Origin: Dipteris shenzhenensis
Lineage: Eukaryota; Polypodiophyta; Polypodiopsida; Gleicheniales
DNA: 64,000 bases
Strand: one strand, 5' to 3'
Assembly: GCA_047967505.1 (NCBI GenBank)
Contig: CM106541.1
Shown: one piece after another, positions 33,775 to 44,399 of the stretch
How the letters are laid out: the number at the start of each line of letters is the position of its first letter
Numbering within the stretch: position 1 is the stretch's first letter
Position numbers and translations under genes: made by a program
The notes under the pieces: generated by a model
Told to the model about the DNA's origin: nothing
What the model saw: only the letters and a program-made list of their open reading frames with translations
The model's database searches: none

Positions 33775-35927
33775 TAGAAAGTCAATGTCTATGGGATATC
33801 TCCCAATATGACACGTGGCATGTCTAGGACTTACTACACTATAAAACCACACCGAGACCATCTAGAACACTCAATTTAGACTCACTTTGGCTTCATATTC
33901 CAACACCCCCCCATGAAAGCAAGGTGAGAGACTACTGAAATGGAGCCAAGAACATAACATGACAATGACAATCATCAGAACTGTGCATGCCGGTCTAGAA
34001 CTAGACATGGTTCCCACACAATCTTAGAGATAAGTGAGCATGGCTTAGAGGCTAGTGAGCATAACATAGAAATCTCATCTAGCATGGCTCAGCAGAGGCT
34101 CATCATGCATGGATGCATGACCAACTCAGAGGTCTAGGAGACCAATGTACCAACATCCTGGAACTCTCAAGCCAGGCCTGATAAACAAATAGACTTATCA
34201 AAGCCAACACATTTGGCTGCCACAGTACATCCCCCCTTGGCTTCATAATAGGACATGTTAGGAAGCCACACACCAAAATAGGAAAACCAATATATCTTTT
34301 TAGGAGGACTATCCAAGGCAGAGGACCTTTAGATTCAATGAAAACCAAACACTCAATACATATCATTTTAGGGGGACTACCCAGGGCAGAGGACCCCAAA
34401 ATACATCAAGCTGTAAGAATAATAAAAATAGATCTCTTAGGAGTAAGAGATGTCCTCCAAGTAGCCACTGCACATATGTGCACATCCTTGCTAGTCGATG
34501 AAGCACTAGGCATGGATGTCCCAAAATATGTATCGGTGAAGTCCATGGGGTAGCTACATGGAGCGGTTATGGCATGACTCTCAAAATAGAAGATGAAGAG
34601 TCACCCAAAAGTCGATGTAGAGGCCTCGGGTACCACGAGCAATCGGAAAGTCGATCAATGCGAAGAATCTCAGGCACCAATCAGATAAGTAATATCGGGG
34701 AAGTCACAAGCACTCGAAGAGTCAATCAATGTGAAGCTCGGGCACCACGAGAGCTCAGAGAAGCAATCGTTCGATAGTCGAGAAATATCCAGAGCTCACA
34801 TCGATCGGTACGGGCAATCATAGATCGATGCCGGGCCGTGTCATGCTTGGGAGCTCTCAGGAGCTTACATCAATCTCTCCGGGCCAAGTGAGAGAGGACA
34901 ATGTCACCAGGCCAAGTGAGAGAACAATGTCAGGAAGTAGAAGACTGATGCCAATGCCGGGAATGCGAGGAAGAGAGAATTCAGAGGCACATATGAGCTG
35001 TAGAAAAATGCAGGCAGTATGGGCAGCTCATTGCAGGCACTCAGCAGAGAAATAATGGCGGATTCGGCGACTGTTGCAGGAGCAGCAGCGTGGGCAGAGA
35101 GCGCAGCATCAGCGTGGGCAGGAGCTGGAGCAGCAGCGTGGGCAGGATTTGCAGCGTAGAGCAGCAGTTGCGTGGGCAGGAGCTGGAGCAGCAGCGTGGG
35201 CAGCTTCGGGTCAGCAAGAGCTTCGTGGTAGGGCAGCAAGAGCTGCGTGGTAGGGCCAGCAAGAGCTGTGTGGGCAGCTTCGGGGTAAGGCAGCAAAGGC
35301 GGGTAGAAGAGCAAGCAGAATGGCGGGCTTGTTTGCTGCTTGCTGCGGGCTGAATGGTGAGAACAGAGGAGCGGGCAGAAGTTCCGCAGGATGGTGGGCA
35401 GAGAGGTGGCTCAGTTGGCGGGTGCTGCAGCTCCACATGGTCCTTCCTTGCTGAGGCTCGAGGTCTTCAATGGTGAGGCTTGGGTAGGAGGAGAAGAGCT
35501 CAAGATGGAGAGGCAAAGGAAGAAGGGAGAAGGGAAGGGGAGCTCCTCCAAGAGAAGAGAGGGCAGCTTCTCTTTCCGGCCACCCTCTACCTCATGGAGA
35601 AGCAAGGAGGAAGGAAGGCTCTGATACCATATGAAGAGACATGGTAGCTAGCTAGGAACGGAATGGAAATATGGAAAGCATAATGAAAGGAAAAATGGAA
35701 GGGAAAGAAAGTACAAGTGCAAGGCAATAACCAAAATACTCACAATGTATTGATAGCTTGATGTTGACTCATGTAATAGTGTGACACTAGACTCTAGAAA
35801 GTCAAAATGTTTGTGGGATATCTCCAAATATGACACATGGTATGTCTAGGACTCACTAGACTATAAAACCACACCGAGACCACCTGGACTACTCATTTTA
35901 GACTCACTTTGGCTTCATATTCCAACA
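33775..35927 (-). mobile_element. Non-autonomous LTR retrotransposon (LARD/TRIM-like)
   Basis: On the minus strand, an LTR runs from 35927 (TGTTGGAATATGAAGCC) to about 35632 (ending TCTTCA). It is followed by the initiator-Met primer-binding site TGGTATCAGAGCC (35618-35630). The interior runs to a polypurine G-run (33906-33912) and a second LTR starting at 33905 with the same TGTTGGAATATGAAGCC. This 3' LTR is cut at 33774 by the DNA transposon. By eye the shared 130 bp of the LTRs are close to 90% identical. The 1.7-kb interior encodes no gag or pol, so the element depends on helpers. Short internal duplications (GGACTAYCCARGGCAGAGGA near 34304 and 34374) are present. Confidence 0.85.
35060..35300 (+). 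repeat. GCAGCGTGGGCAGGAGCTGG minisatellite
   Basis: Imperfect repeats of GGAGCAGCAGCGTGGGCAG and GGGCAGCAAGAGCTGCGTGG fill this part of the non-autonomous LTR element. Confidence 0.85.
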
Positions 35928-36600
35928 ATGCCCAAATTTTTTGCATTCAAAACAAGCACCTGCAAACATACCCCACTTCATCTTGTAGAATGCACTTCCC
36001 ATAGCCACATTGTTGACAGTGACAGAATACGATTCAGGTGTGGGATTATCAGTATCCCAAAATATACAAAATCGATTTAAAATCCCATTTGGTCTCAGAG
36101 GATAGACCACTTTGCCCAAAGAAGCTGCAATTTTGGGCATGAGGGAAGCCAAACACTGTGGAAAATCAACCACTTCCACCCATACCGGACAGCGATGCCT
36201 GATAAGTGTTTGATAGTCCCTGATCGGTAACCATGGAAGGACATGGACCATTTGCTATCCAAAAAAAAGGGGAGAGTGCTCCAGTAGCATTCATTTATGC
36301 TCCTCATCTGACATAATAACTTCAAAAGCCTCCAGCTGCATAATGGACCTTGCGAACAAAGGAACCATCAAGTGTCTTTGTTAGCCAATTTTCAACTTCT
36401 ACAGCAACAGGCATACGACCTGGAAAGAAAATAATAACCACTAGCTTTGCATAGTCCCTCACAGGATAAAAAATGTCATCCACCTCAACCATAAGACCAA
36501 CTTTCCAAGATTTACGAGTATCCTCAACGCCTTCATGCATAACATCATAAACCAACTTGGCTTCAAAGGAATCATGAAGAGGGTCATCCTGACCCTCTGC
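35928..36600 (-). pseudogene. LINE ORF1-like fragment: DUF4283-type domain and truncated zinc knuckle
   Basis: The minus strand reads WLTKTLDGSFVRKVHYAAGGF near 36360, then, after a frame change near 36320, PLFLDSKWSMSFHGYRSG-like and VHVLPWLPIRDYQTLI, then VWVEVVDFPQCLASLM and GACFECKKFGH near 35940. This order (an RNP-like DUF4283 domain followed by a CCHC knuckle) is that of plant L1-type ORF1 proteins. The knuckle is cut off at CxxCxxxGH exactly where the LTR at 35927 begins, so the LTR element inserted into it. The missing remainder should lie beyond the other LTR, but that side was taken by the DNA transposon. Confidence 0.75.
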
Positions 36601-38484
36601 CTGCTTCTACTTCTTATGCGAATAAATTTTCATATCAGCCATTAGCAGGAAACCTTGACAGCAAAGCTGTATTCTATCCCAAACTGTCTTGTACCTCTGA
36701 TGTATCTCAAGACTCTTTTGGCTGCATTCTAGTGAGACTGCCTCACGCTCTGCTCTACTCTCCCGCTAACCCTGCTGAACTCATTGTCCGCACTTGCTTG
36801 CCTCTCTCTCTCCGTCAATGATCATCTATCTTTCATCGATCCCTCTCTCTTGCCCATCCGTCGTAGATCCTTTCAGTTGCTCCTCTGTCGTCGTCAGTCC
36901 TCCTGTTGCCAGCTTGTGACTCGTCGCTCGACCGGTTGCTAGTCCATTGCTAGCCCTAGCTAGCTAGCCCATCACTCAACCCGTGTAGCCTAGCCCTCCC
37001 TCTAGCTAGCTCTCGCCATCTTTCCGTTTCTCAACGCCCCCCCTCCCCTCCGACAGCCTCTTCTTCTCCGCTAGCCATTTCCTCACCGCCATTTGTGTCC
37101 CCCGCCATCTGCTGCTGTTCACCGGGTTGCCTTTCGCCCATGTGGAAGTCCCTTGCCACGTGACATAGCACATGTATGCTTGCCACATTGGATGGACAAA
37201 AGTAGTAGAGCCCAAACCGCCTTCACAACCACCCTCATCCACATTTAAATCAAGTGAACAACACCATCAGAAGGTAAAAGGCTTTCATTGAAACTCCTTG
37301 TCTCTACACACCTCCGGATTACAACTCATACTATACACTTCCATCAAAGCCTTTAAAGCTTGATTACCACATATAACCACATATCCATGATGCCCACACG
37401 GAGTACATGAGTGCTCCCATGACTTCACCACAATACGGAACTCCACTCATGACACTATGAACACTTGGTAAAGGGCTACTATGACGGACATATGTCATCC
37501 ACGATCAACATTGCCACTCTGGATACCATGATGTACTCGAAAAAGCTGCTTACACAAGATCTGATTGAACACCAGCAAGCACACACACAAGTTGAACATC
37601 ACACATGTACACATGTACAAGATGAGTTTGGGGTTTCCAAAAATCTTCACACAACGTCATCGTTGACACGTGGTAGTGTCACGTCAGCCTTGACTACCAT
37701 CCATGTCAGCAAACTGCTTGCCATGTTAGTCTGACTGCCACATCAGCACAGATTCCCATGTCATCTTTCACTACCACGTTAGCAGACAACCCTGACTAGT
37801 ACATAAGCAAACAGTGCCATGAAAAATATAAAATGCCATGCCAACTGTTGTAGCTCCTCCACATAGGATCCGAACCGCTGTGTGGACAAAAATGTAAATA
37901 TGTTTTTTACTTGTTGCATGTTGATGGGTAGGTGCATAGCTATGTATATAGCTAGTTGGTGGTGGCATTGAGTTCTGGACACTCCCAAAAGGACTCTACA
38001 TTGATGTACAGATGGTAGAAACTTCTACAGGGATTTCTAGAAAATGATGAAATGCAATGTGGTTGTACCAGACTCCCAGAGCAAGGGTGTCCAGTGTGTG
38101 GTCAAGTGAAATGTTTTTGGGGTTATGTAAGTCAAGTCATGAAGGGTTTTTTATATATTTTCCTGAGTCAATGTGTACTTGGATGTTACCCATGTCAAGG
38201 GGCTTTTTATTTGTGTGTACGGGGGCGCATGCAAGTTTTAATGTGCATGCTAATGTGTGTGGAATCGTGTGACTAAAGGTCCAAAATGTGCATTTAATGT
38301 GATTTGGGGGAAATGTCTTGAGAGTGGTAAAATGTCACTGATGAGGTGGCAAATTAGGCTGAGGTGGCTGGACTGATTGGGAAGGCATCGTGCTCATGCA
38401 TGTGGCTACATGATAGAAGAGGGAAGCTTCTGGTCGATGAGTAAGCATGGTACGTGGAGCTTGGGCTTGCAGATAAAGGAGAAA
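36601..38484. other. No gene recognised
   Basis: Mixed sequence with CT-rich patches near 36740-37090 and short open frames only. I see no domain, tRNA-like fold or LTR signal. The right edge is the poly(A) end of the LINE. Confidence 0.5.
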
Positions 38485-38580
38485 TTTTTTTTTTTTGCAA
38501 AAAGAGACTTCTATTAAGTATTAAAGAAAAACCGTTAGAGCAAGCTCCATACGGGATACATCATGCAATGCACGAAAAGC

Positions 38581-41500
38581 TCAAGAGCCAAAAAGAAAGG
38601 ATTGAGGCTGAAAGTGCCATCTCAATCCGGTAGAAGCCTCCGAGAAAAAGGGAGAACCCCTCCAAACTCGAAGAAAAATAGTCCTTCTAGAAGAGGCTGC
38701 CCGTGAAGAACCCTGCATGCTAGCCCATATGGCTATCAAGGTGTGAACCGTGTCAGTCCAAATACCCGTGAACACCTGTAATGGGTGTATCTGGGTGCCA
38801 TCCAAGGCCTCAGTACATCTGGCTCTCCAAATGTGCCAAGAGGAAATGCTAGCCAAAATCTCCCAAGAGGTGTCCACTGAAACATGAGAAGCTCTGAAAG
38901 GAGTAAGTGGTACATCCTGTAGAGAGCAGGGCTCTATCATCTGCCGGCGGACCGAGAGTGCCCAAGAAGAAGGCTCACCCTCATAAAACACCTGGGGCCC
39001 GGTAAGAGATAACCATGCGACCGAGCCCCAAGTCATGAAGAAAGGGGATGTGTGAAAGATGCTGAGTATCCGAGCAACCCCTTTCCAAACAGTCCTCGCC
39101 TGACTGCAGTCCCAAAGGCAATGTCGCACTGACTCCTCTGCAGAGTGACAACGAGGACAAGTGGGATCAGCCCCAAAACGTGATCTCCACAGGTTCACTG
39201 CAATCCCTCCATGAATAGAAAGCCAAAAGAAAAGAGTGATCTTTCTATTTCTGAGGGATTTCCAGAGCCTCCTCCAGAAATTTCTACGCAAGTCTGCGGT
39301 GATGAAGAAGCTTTCCCAATGGGGGGTTCTGGAGGGAATCCAACCCCTACTGTTCAGCTGAAACCTCCTGGCATTACCAACCGTGAAACGAAAGAAGGGA
39401 ATCCCCCTCTCTCGGTGCCCATGATCTATCCATTCCCACTCTCCTGGGTCCCACTGCAAGCACCTGATAGGTGCACCTCCATATAACCACAACCTCCAGG
39501 ATCCCAAGGCCAAGAGCAGAGGGTCGGGGTCTAAGTACCACTGCAGGCCCGCTCCAAGGTCCACAAAACCAGCAATCCTGACAGGCTGAAAGGCAACCTC
39601 AAGAAGAATGCCATCCCTGGATGTAGAAAGTAAACCTCCATCCCCAACATCAAATACCAGAGCGTCTTCCCCGAGACCTCGGAGAGCGATCACCTGTAAA
39701 GGAACTGATGTCCGCGAAAAAGCTCCCATCCAAGTGGTGGAAGTAATAGGCAGCTCAACTGTCCATTCCACCGGGATGGCTGCATCTATCTGCTGAATCC
39801 TGCGTGCTACCCCTCTGAGGTGACTCACGGACTGCAGTCTCTGATCCACAGGTAGCCTGATAAAAGATTTCCAAGTGCCTACTGTGTAGGCGGGGCCTCT
39901 CTCCCATTTAGACCACTGCATGTAATGGGAAGTGCCCAATGGTCTGGCATGCTCGTCAAGAATACTATCATTCCAAATGATCGGCTGCCTATCAATCTCT
40001 TCGACGGTAGAAGGAGGAATCCTTCGAAGAGTGTTCCTGAAGCTCCCCCAAGCTTTCAGGATGGCAGTCATGAGAGGAGAGGCAGGAGATCTGAGAGGGG
40101 CTGATGTGAAAATCCAGCGAGGGCTGTCTACCCAATCATCTCCCAAGGTTGGTGTGCAAGCCTGAATGCGTCCAAAAAAGAAATCCTTCCAAGGTTCCTG
40201 CCCAGGCATGAGTCCCCTCACCACCACCTTACAAAGCAATGCCCTCCACTGCAAGTCCGGGTCAATGACATTAAGGCCCCCTTCACATGTAGGGAGAATA
40301 ATGGTCTCCCAGGCCACCCTTGCTGCAACATCTGCTGTGCCATCAAGTCCACTCCATAAAAAATTCCTGACTGGTCTGATGAGCTGAGTGATGCAATCCC
40401 TAGACCGGCACCAGCAAGAACACACGAACCAGGAGGTGGCCAAGAGAACCTGATTCACTACCACAACTCTAGATGCAAGGTCGAGTTTGGCAGAGCTCCA
40501 GAATAGGAGCTTTTTCCTTATACTTTCTAGTACTGGGGCAAACTGCTGTGCTGGAGAGATGTCCAATCCTACCTGGCATCCCAAATACCTGATAGGAACA
40601 CCCCTCTGAATCCAGGAAAAACCAATGTCAACACCCCAGCCTGGAGTGTCCTCATCACTGATCCAAAAGCCAAAGGATTTATGCCAGTTAATGTGTGCCC
40701 CTGCAGCTGAGCAAAAAATATCCAAGGCTGTCCGGAAAGAAACAAGTGACTGCAAGGAGGCCTGAATAAAAATAGCAGTGTCATCAGCCAACTCACAGTC
40801 AAAAAGCTCCTGCTCCTGTCTCAAGGGCAGTCTCAGCCCAAAAAGCTCAGCCTGAGATCTAAGGAAGATACTCATAGCTTCTGCCACAAAAAGAAAGAGG
40901 AAGGGGGCTAAAGGGCATCCCTGACGAACTGATCTGGAAATCTGAAACCTGTCACCCCTTACCCCACCAATCAAAACCTGGCTGTGGGCTGATCTGTAAA
41001 GGGAGGCCACACCTCTGATCCAAGCATCTGAAAATCCAAACCGTAGAAGAGTGCCCTCAAGAAAACCCCAATCTACTCTGTCATAGGCTTTCTCGAAGTC
41101 CAAGAGTAAAACTGCTAGCCTCTGCCCACTCTGCATAGCCCACTCTGTGGCTTCCCAAAAGGAAAAGATATTATCAAAAATGCTCCTGCCATGCACAAAG
41201 CCTGTCTGAGTATCATGGATCAGGTCTGGAAGAAGGGGCTGTAGTCGGATGCTGATCGCCTTGGCAAGGATTTTGTAAAGTGTGCCCAAAAGAGTGATGG
41301 GTCTCCAATGGGATACAAAATTCCTGTTGCCACCTTTCGGGATAAGGTGAATGAGTCCCTCGGTCAATGAGTCAGGCATCTCACCCGAGTCCCAAATGCC
41401 CTGCAGGGCTGAAGTAATATGATCACCTATCATATCCCAAAAGGCTATAAAAAAAGGAGGAGTAAGACCATCAGAACCAGGGCATTTGCCCTTATGAAGG

Positions 41501-42915
41501 GCAGAAAGAGCAGCCTTGAATTCTGTGTTGGTAAAGCGTGCATCAAGTGAGCATAACATCTCTGGGGTGACCAACACAGGTAAACTCTGCCAAACTTCAC
41601 CTCTAGCCGCCTCTCTGGCCTGTGAGTTCGGATCTGCGGAAAGAAGGGAGGTATAAAAATCTGTCGCTAAATGCATGACGGTTTCCGGATGGGACTGCAA
41701 AACTCCGTCAGAGTCAATAAGCTGCCTGACACTCTCTCTACTATGTCTGGGGCCAAGTGTAGAGAAAAAATGTTTATTGACTCTCCCTCCCATTTGTATC
41801 CAAAAGGACTCCCGAGCATGGAAGGCATACTCTGCTCTCTGATCAAGCAAGGTCTGCAAGTGAGCCCTTGCGGCAGCAAGGCGCTCCTGTACCCAAGCAT
41901 CTGATGGTCGTTTCTGCTCCTCCCTCTGAAGGGCTGCCAACTGCCGGCGGATACCGATCTCTCGCCTGAGTACCTCATCTCGTCGAGCACTAGCAACTGA
42001 GTGATAGAAGTCGCTGATACTGTCAAGTGCTGTGGCCACATGTGAAGGACCGGCCACCCCCCCCTGCATATGAGAAACCCAGATCTCCAACACTACCTCT
42101 GTGAGAGTCTCATCCATGTATAAGGCGTCTGGGATCCTGATACTGTGAGACCGTCCTCTCAGATGAGGCTCTGAAATGGACAAAATTACCGGAAAATGGT
42201 CTGAAGTGGAAACACCGGGTGCAATGCAAACTGTCCCCCCTCTATCAAGAGCCCAGTCATCCACATAGAATCTGTCAATCCGAGCATGGATAGGCATCTG
42301 CACCCTATGGTTCGACCATGAAAACAAAAGTGACTGAGACTGAACAAGAAATGCATCATCTGACCAAACATCTCTGCCACTAAACCTGAACAAGAAGGCA
42401 TCCCAGGCTGCTCTCTCAAGGGAGTGGATACCACCTTCTCTGCCCCCTTTCTTATCAGAAGGTGCCTCAACCATGTTGAAGTCACCTCCAATAATCCATG
42501 AATCCGCAATGTCAGCCCACGAGAGCAACTCTTTCCAAAACAAAACACGGTCCCCTCTGTTGTTTGGAGCATAAAGGTTGAGGAAACCAACCTTACATCC
42601 GTCAATCAGAAGTAAAACCCACTGTGCCCTGGAGGGGGTTATGGTACCGTGTCCAATGACCAGAGGGAGAATAGAGTCTGAAACTGAAATGCATGTACCT
42701 CCTCTGGTTCCCAAGGCAGGAAGCCAAAAAGTCCGGCCTGAAAGCAGCTTACCTGACTTGGAGCAATCTCTGAAATCCAGTTTGTGTTCCTGAAGAAAAA
42801 GAATGTCTAGGGAACCACCTGAAACACCTGGATGGATCTGATTCCTGATCAGCTGTCTGCGACGGCGATGAGGGATGCCGCCCAATCCCTGTATATTCCA
42901 ACTGGCTATCCTCAT
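38581..42915 (-). CDS. LINE ORF2: AP endonuclease and reverse transcriptase, 1444 aa
   Basis: The protein nicks target DNA and copies the LINE RNA in place. The N-terminal endonuclease shows ASWNIQGLG (residue 4), FLQEHKLDF, GGDFNMVEAPSDKKGG and TSDHFPVIL near 240. RT follows: LIHLIPKGGNRNFVSHWRPI, TGFVHGRSIFDNI, LLLDFEKAYDRVDWGFL, VRQGCPLAPFLF and the active site CELADDTAIF (LADD for the more common YADD/FADD). The C-terminal part holds a zf-RVT-type knuckle, CPRCHSAEESVRHCLWDC. No RNase H domain was recognised. The length is usual for plant L1-like ORF2. ATG at 42915 overlaps the ORF1 stop as ATGA, which suggests coupled translation. No stop or frameshift was seen. Confidence 0.95.
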   Translation of the reverse strand: MRIASWNIQGLGGIPHRRRRQLIRNQIHPGVSGGSLDILFLQEHKLDFRDCSKSGKLLSGRTFWLPALGTRGGTCISVSDSILPLVIGHGTITPSRAQWVLLLIDGCKVGFLNLYAPNNRGDRVLFWKELLSWADIADSWIIGGDFNMVEAPSDKKGGREGGIHSLERAAWDAFLFRFSGRDVWSDDAFLVQSQSLLFSWSNHRVQMPIHARIDRFYVDDWALDRGGTVCIAPGVSTSDHFPVILSISEPHLRGRSHSIRIPDALYMDETLTEVVLEIWVSHMQGGVAGPSHVATALDSISDFYHSVASARRDEVLRREIGIRRQLAALQREEQKRPSDAWVQERLAAARAHLQTLLDQRAEYAFHARESFWIQMGGRVNKHFFSTLGPRHSRESVRQLIDSDGVLQSHPETVMHLATDFYTSLLSADPNSQAREAARGEVWQSLPVLVTPEMLCSLDARFTNTEFKAALSALHKGKCPGSDGLTPPFFIAFWDMIGDHITSALQGIWDSGEMPDSLTEGLIHLIPKGGNRNFVSHWRPITLLGTLYKILAKAISIRLQPLLPDLIHDTQTGFVHGRSIFDNIFSFWEATEWAMQSGQRLAVLLLDFEKAYDRVDWGFLEGTLLRFGFSDAWIRGVASLYRSAHSQVLIGGVRGDRFQISRSVRQGCPLAPFLFLFVAEAMSIFLRSQAELFGLRLPLRQEQELFDCELADDTAIFIQASLQSLVSFRTALDIFCSAAGAHINWHKSFGFWISDEDTPGWGVDIGFSWIQRGVPIRYLGCQVGLDISPAQQFAPVLESIRKKLLFWSSAKLDLASRVVVVNQVLLATSWFVCSCWCRSRDCITQLIRPVRNFLWSGLDGTADVAARVAWETIILPTCEGGLNVIDPDLQWRALLCKVVVRGLMPGQEPWKDFFFGRIQACTPTLGDDWVDSPRWIFTSAPLRSPASPLMTAILKAWGSFRNTLRRIPPSTVEEIDRQPIIWNDSILDEHARPLGTSHYMQWSKWERGPAYTVGTWKSFIRLPVDQRLQSVSHLRGVARRIQQIDAAIPVEWTVELPITSTTWMGAFSRTSVPLQVIALRGLGEDALVFDVGDGGLLSTSRDGILLEVAFQPVRIAGFVDLGAGLQWYLDPDPLLLALGSWRLWLYGGAPIRCLQWDPGEWEWIDHGHRERGIPFFRFTVGNARRFQLNSRGWIPSRTPHWESFFITADLRRNFWRRLWKSLRNRKITLFFWLSIHGGIAVNLWRSRFGADPTCPRCHSAEESVRHCLWDCSQARTVWKGVARILSIFHTSPFFMTWGSVAWLSLTGPQVFYEGEPSSWALSVRRQMIEPCSLQDVPLTPFRASHVSVDTSWEILASISSWHIWRARCTEALDGTQIHPLQVFTGIWTDTVHTLIAIWASMQGSSRAASSRRTIFLRVWRGSPFFSEASTGLRWHFQPQSFLFGS

Positions 42916-44288
42916 CGGCGGGAGGAAGTGGGTTGGAATATCTTACCCGACCTGGTGGCGGAAACAGAAGCCTCTACCGGAGCAGACCTCCTGCCATACA
43001 CACGAGGTCCGAGGGGAGGAAAATCCACAAGTGAGAGAGAGAAGGATCTCTCAACAGGGATGCCGATAACTGGCTCTCCAAAAGTAGAGGGTACAAAATC
43101 ATCATCTGGGAGGCAAGAGAGGTCCTCCAAAGCGGAAAAAGAGTTCCGCTGAGCCAGTCCTGGGGAGGGGGTACGAAGGATTCCTACCGAAGCAGGAAGA
43201 GAATGTAAAACCCCCTTCCCTCTGTCGAAAGAGGGAGGCACCTGTACTGGATCCTGATCAACAAGTGGTGCAGACGAGGTGCCAACTACCTGCGCTGCTG
43301 AGGAAGGTACAGCCTGATCCAAGGGTGGAGTCGAACAAGGCTCCTGAACAGTAGTCTCCTCCTGAGGCTCCAAGGGGGTAGCCTCCGAAGAGGTGGAGGA
43401 GTGAACTAGAGTAGAGGGCCTAGCCGCGACCGGAACCCACCGTGGGCCAGAGGTGGGGTGGGGTGCTGAAGGGACTCGAGTAGCCCTAGGAGAGGGGGGA
43501 GCCCGAGTCTGAGGCCGTATCTGTGGAGCGGTCGGTCCTGCTCCAGCTCTCTGTCGTAAGCGAGTACGAGCTGGTTGCTTTGTGGGCCTCTTTTTCTTCT
43601 TTGGGCAATCTTTGGCGAAGTGCCCCGAGGATCTGCAAATCCTGCACTGGTCCTGCCGACCTGCAACCTCAAATCTCTGGCGGAAAAAAGACCCATCAGG
43701 TCGCTGTAGCATGATATGATCATCTGAAATACTGGGGTCCTGGACAATGACCCTAACCCTGGGTACCCCGTCCATCCTGACCGCCTCAGCAGCCGAAGAG
43801 GGCTCGCCAGGGAGAGGGGGGATCTCTGCCACCACACCAAACCTCTCGCCAATAACTGAAAGAAGCCGGTGATAGACTGAGGGAAGACCAGGGAACCTGA
43901 TGAAAACAGAAACTCCCTGCTTGTCCTCTTCAACCGGGTCAAATCCCAGTTGAAAAGGAAACAAAAAGATCCTCCTGTAGCCTAGAAGTAAAAACCCGGC
44001 CTGTAGCAGGTCTCTCGTGACGTCCGGGGAATCTAGGCACACCTGAAAGAAACCCCGTCCCAACAAACGAACATCCTTGAGGTGGGGGGCGAGGTCCTGA
44101 GGAAGCGCTGACAGCATCCAATCTCTAGCTTGTGACCTGGAGGGGTGTGAGCCATGAATGCGTGCGAAGAAAGTCGTGGAACACTCATGTTCGAAATCCT
44201 TTTGCAACTGCTGTAGCTCGTCTTTTGAAAAAATTACAGTTCTCGCGGCCGGTGTGAGCGGAGACGGATTGACTGAATGGGAACCCAT
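42912..44288 (-). CDS. LINE ORF1: nucleic-acid-binding protein with CCHC knuckle, 458 aa
   Basis: This is the probable RNA-packaging partner of ORF2. Residues about 20-190 form a DUF4283-like domain (DVRLLGRGFFQVCLDSPDV, a hydrophobic RIFLFPFQLGFDP strand and SVFIRFPGLPSVYHRLLSVI). The knuckle CRICRSSGHFAKDC near residue 220 has the CCHC spacing and is followed by a basic stretch (PKKKKRPTKQPARTRLRQR). The rest is Pro/Ser/Thr-rich and presumably disordered. The start ATG at 44288 follows a leader of about 100 nt. The stop TGA at 42914-42912 overlaps the ORF2 ATG. Confidence 0.9.
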   Translation of the reverse strand: MGSHSVNPSPLTPAARTVIFSKDELQQLQKDFEHECSTTFFARIHGSHPSRSQARDWMLSALPQDLAPHLKDVRLLGRGFFQVCLDSPDVTRDLLQAGFLLLGYRRIFLFPFQLGFDPVEEDKQGVSVFIRFPGLPSVYHRLLSVIGERFGVVAEIPPLPGEPSSAAEAVRMDGVPRVRVIVQDPSISDDHIMLQRPDGSFFRQRFEVAGRQDQCRICRSSGHFAKDCPKKKKRPTKQPARTRLRQRAGAGPTAPQIRPQTRAPPSPRATRVPSAPHPTSGPRWVPVAARPSTLVHSSTSSEATPLEPQEETTVQEPCSTPPLDQAVPSSAAQVVGTSSAPLVDQDPVQVPPSFDRGKGVLHSLPASVGILRTPSPGLAQRNSFSALEDLSCLPDDDFVPSTFGEPVIGIPVERSFSLSLVDFPPLGPRVYGRRSAPVEASVSATRSGKIFQPTSSRR

Positions 44289-44345
44289 TCGTCAATCGAG
44301 GTGTGTTGGCCGATTCAAACACAAAAATAAAAACTCCGTCCGCTT

Positions 44346-44383
44346 TCCTGAATCCCAGGAGACCCCTATAAGAAAATAGGGGT
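44346..44383. repeat. Inverted repeats in the LINE 5' leader
   Basis: ACCCCTAT and ATAGGGGT face each other around AAGAAA (44362-44383), and TCCTG and CAGGA face each other just beside them (44346-44360). Two adjacent hairpins could therefore form near the 5' end of the LINE RNA. Confidence 0.8.
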
Positions 44384-44399
44384 AATCCAGAAGAAGGAG

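Larger units (their letters stand above)
38485..44390 (-). mobile_element. Apparently intact bicistronic L1-like LINE
   Basis: About 5.9 kb on the minus strand: a short 5' leader with hairpins (up to about 44390), ORF1 (44288-42912), ORF2 (42915-38581), a 3' tail of about 85 bp and a poly(A) of 12 (38485-38496, seen as T on the plus strand). Both ORFs are uninterrupted, so this copy is young and may be competent. Target duplications were not resolved; GATAAAGGAGAAA at the left and GATGAAGGAGAAG near 44404 are similar but not identical. A decayed copy of the same family lies at 48.6-51.4 kb. Confidence 0.9.

Noticed and set aside
36601-38484. Possible gene in the stretch left of the LINE
   Set aside because: Only short frames without motifs and with CT-rich composition; nothing to support a call.
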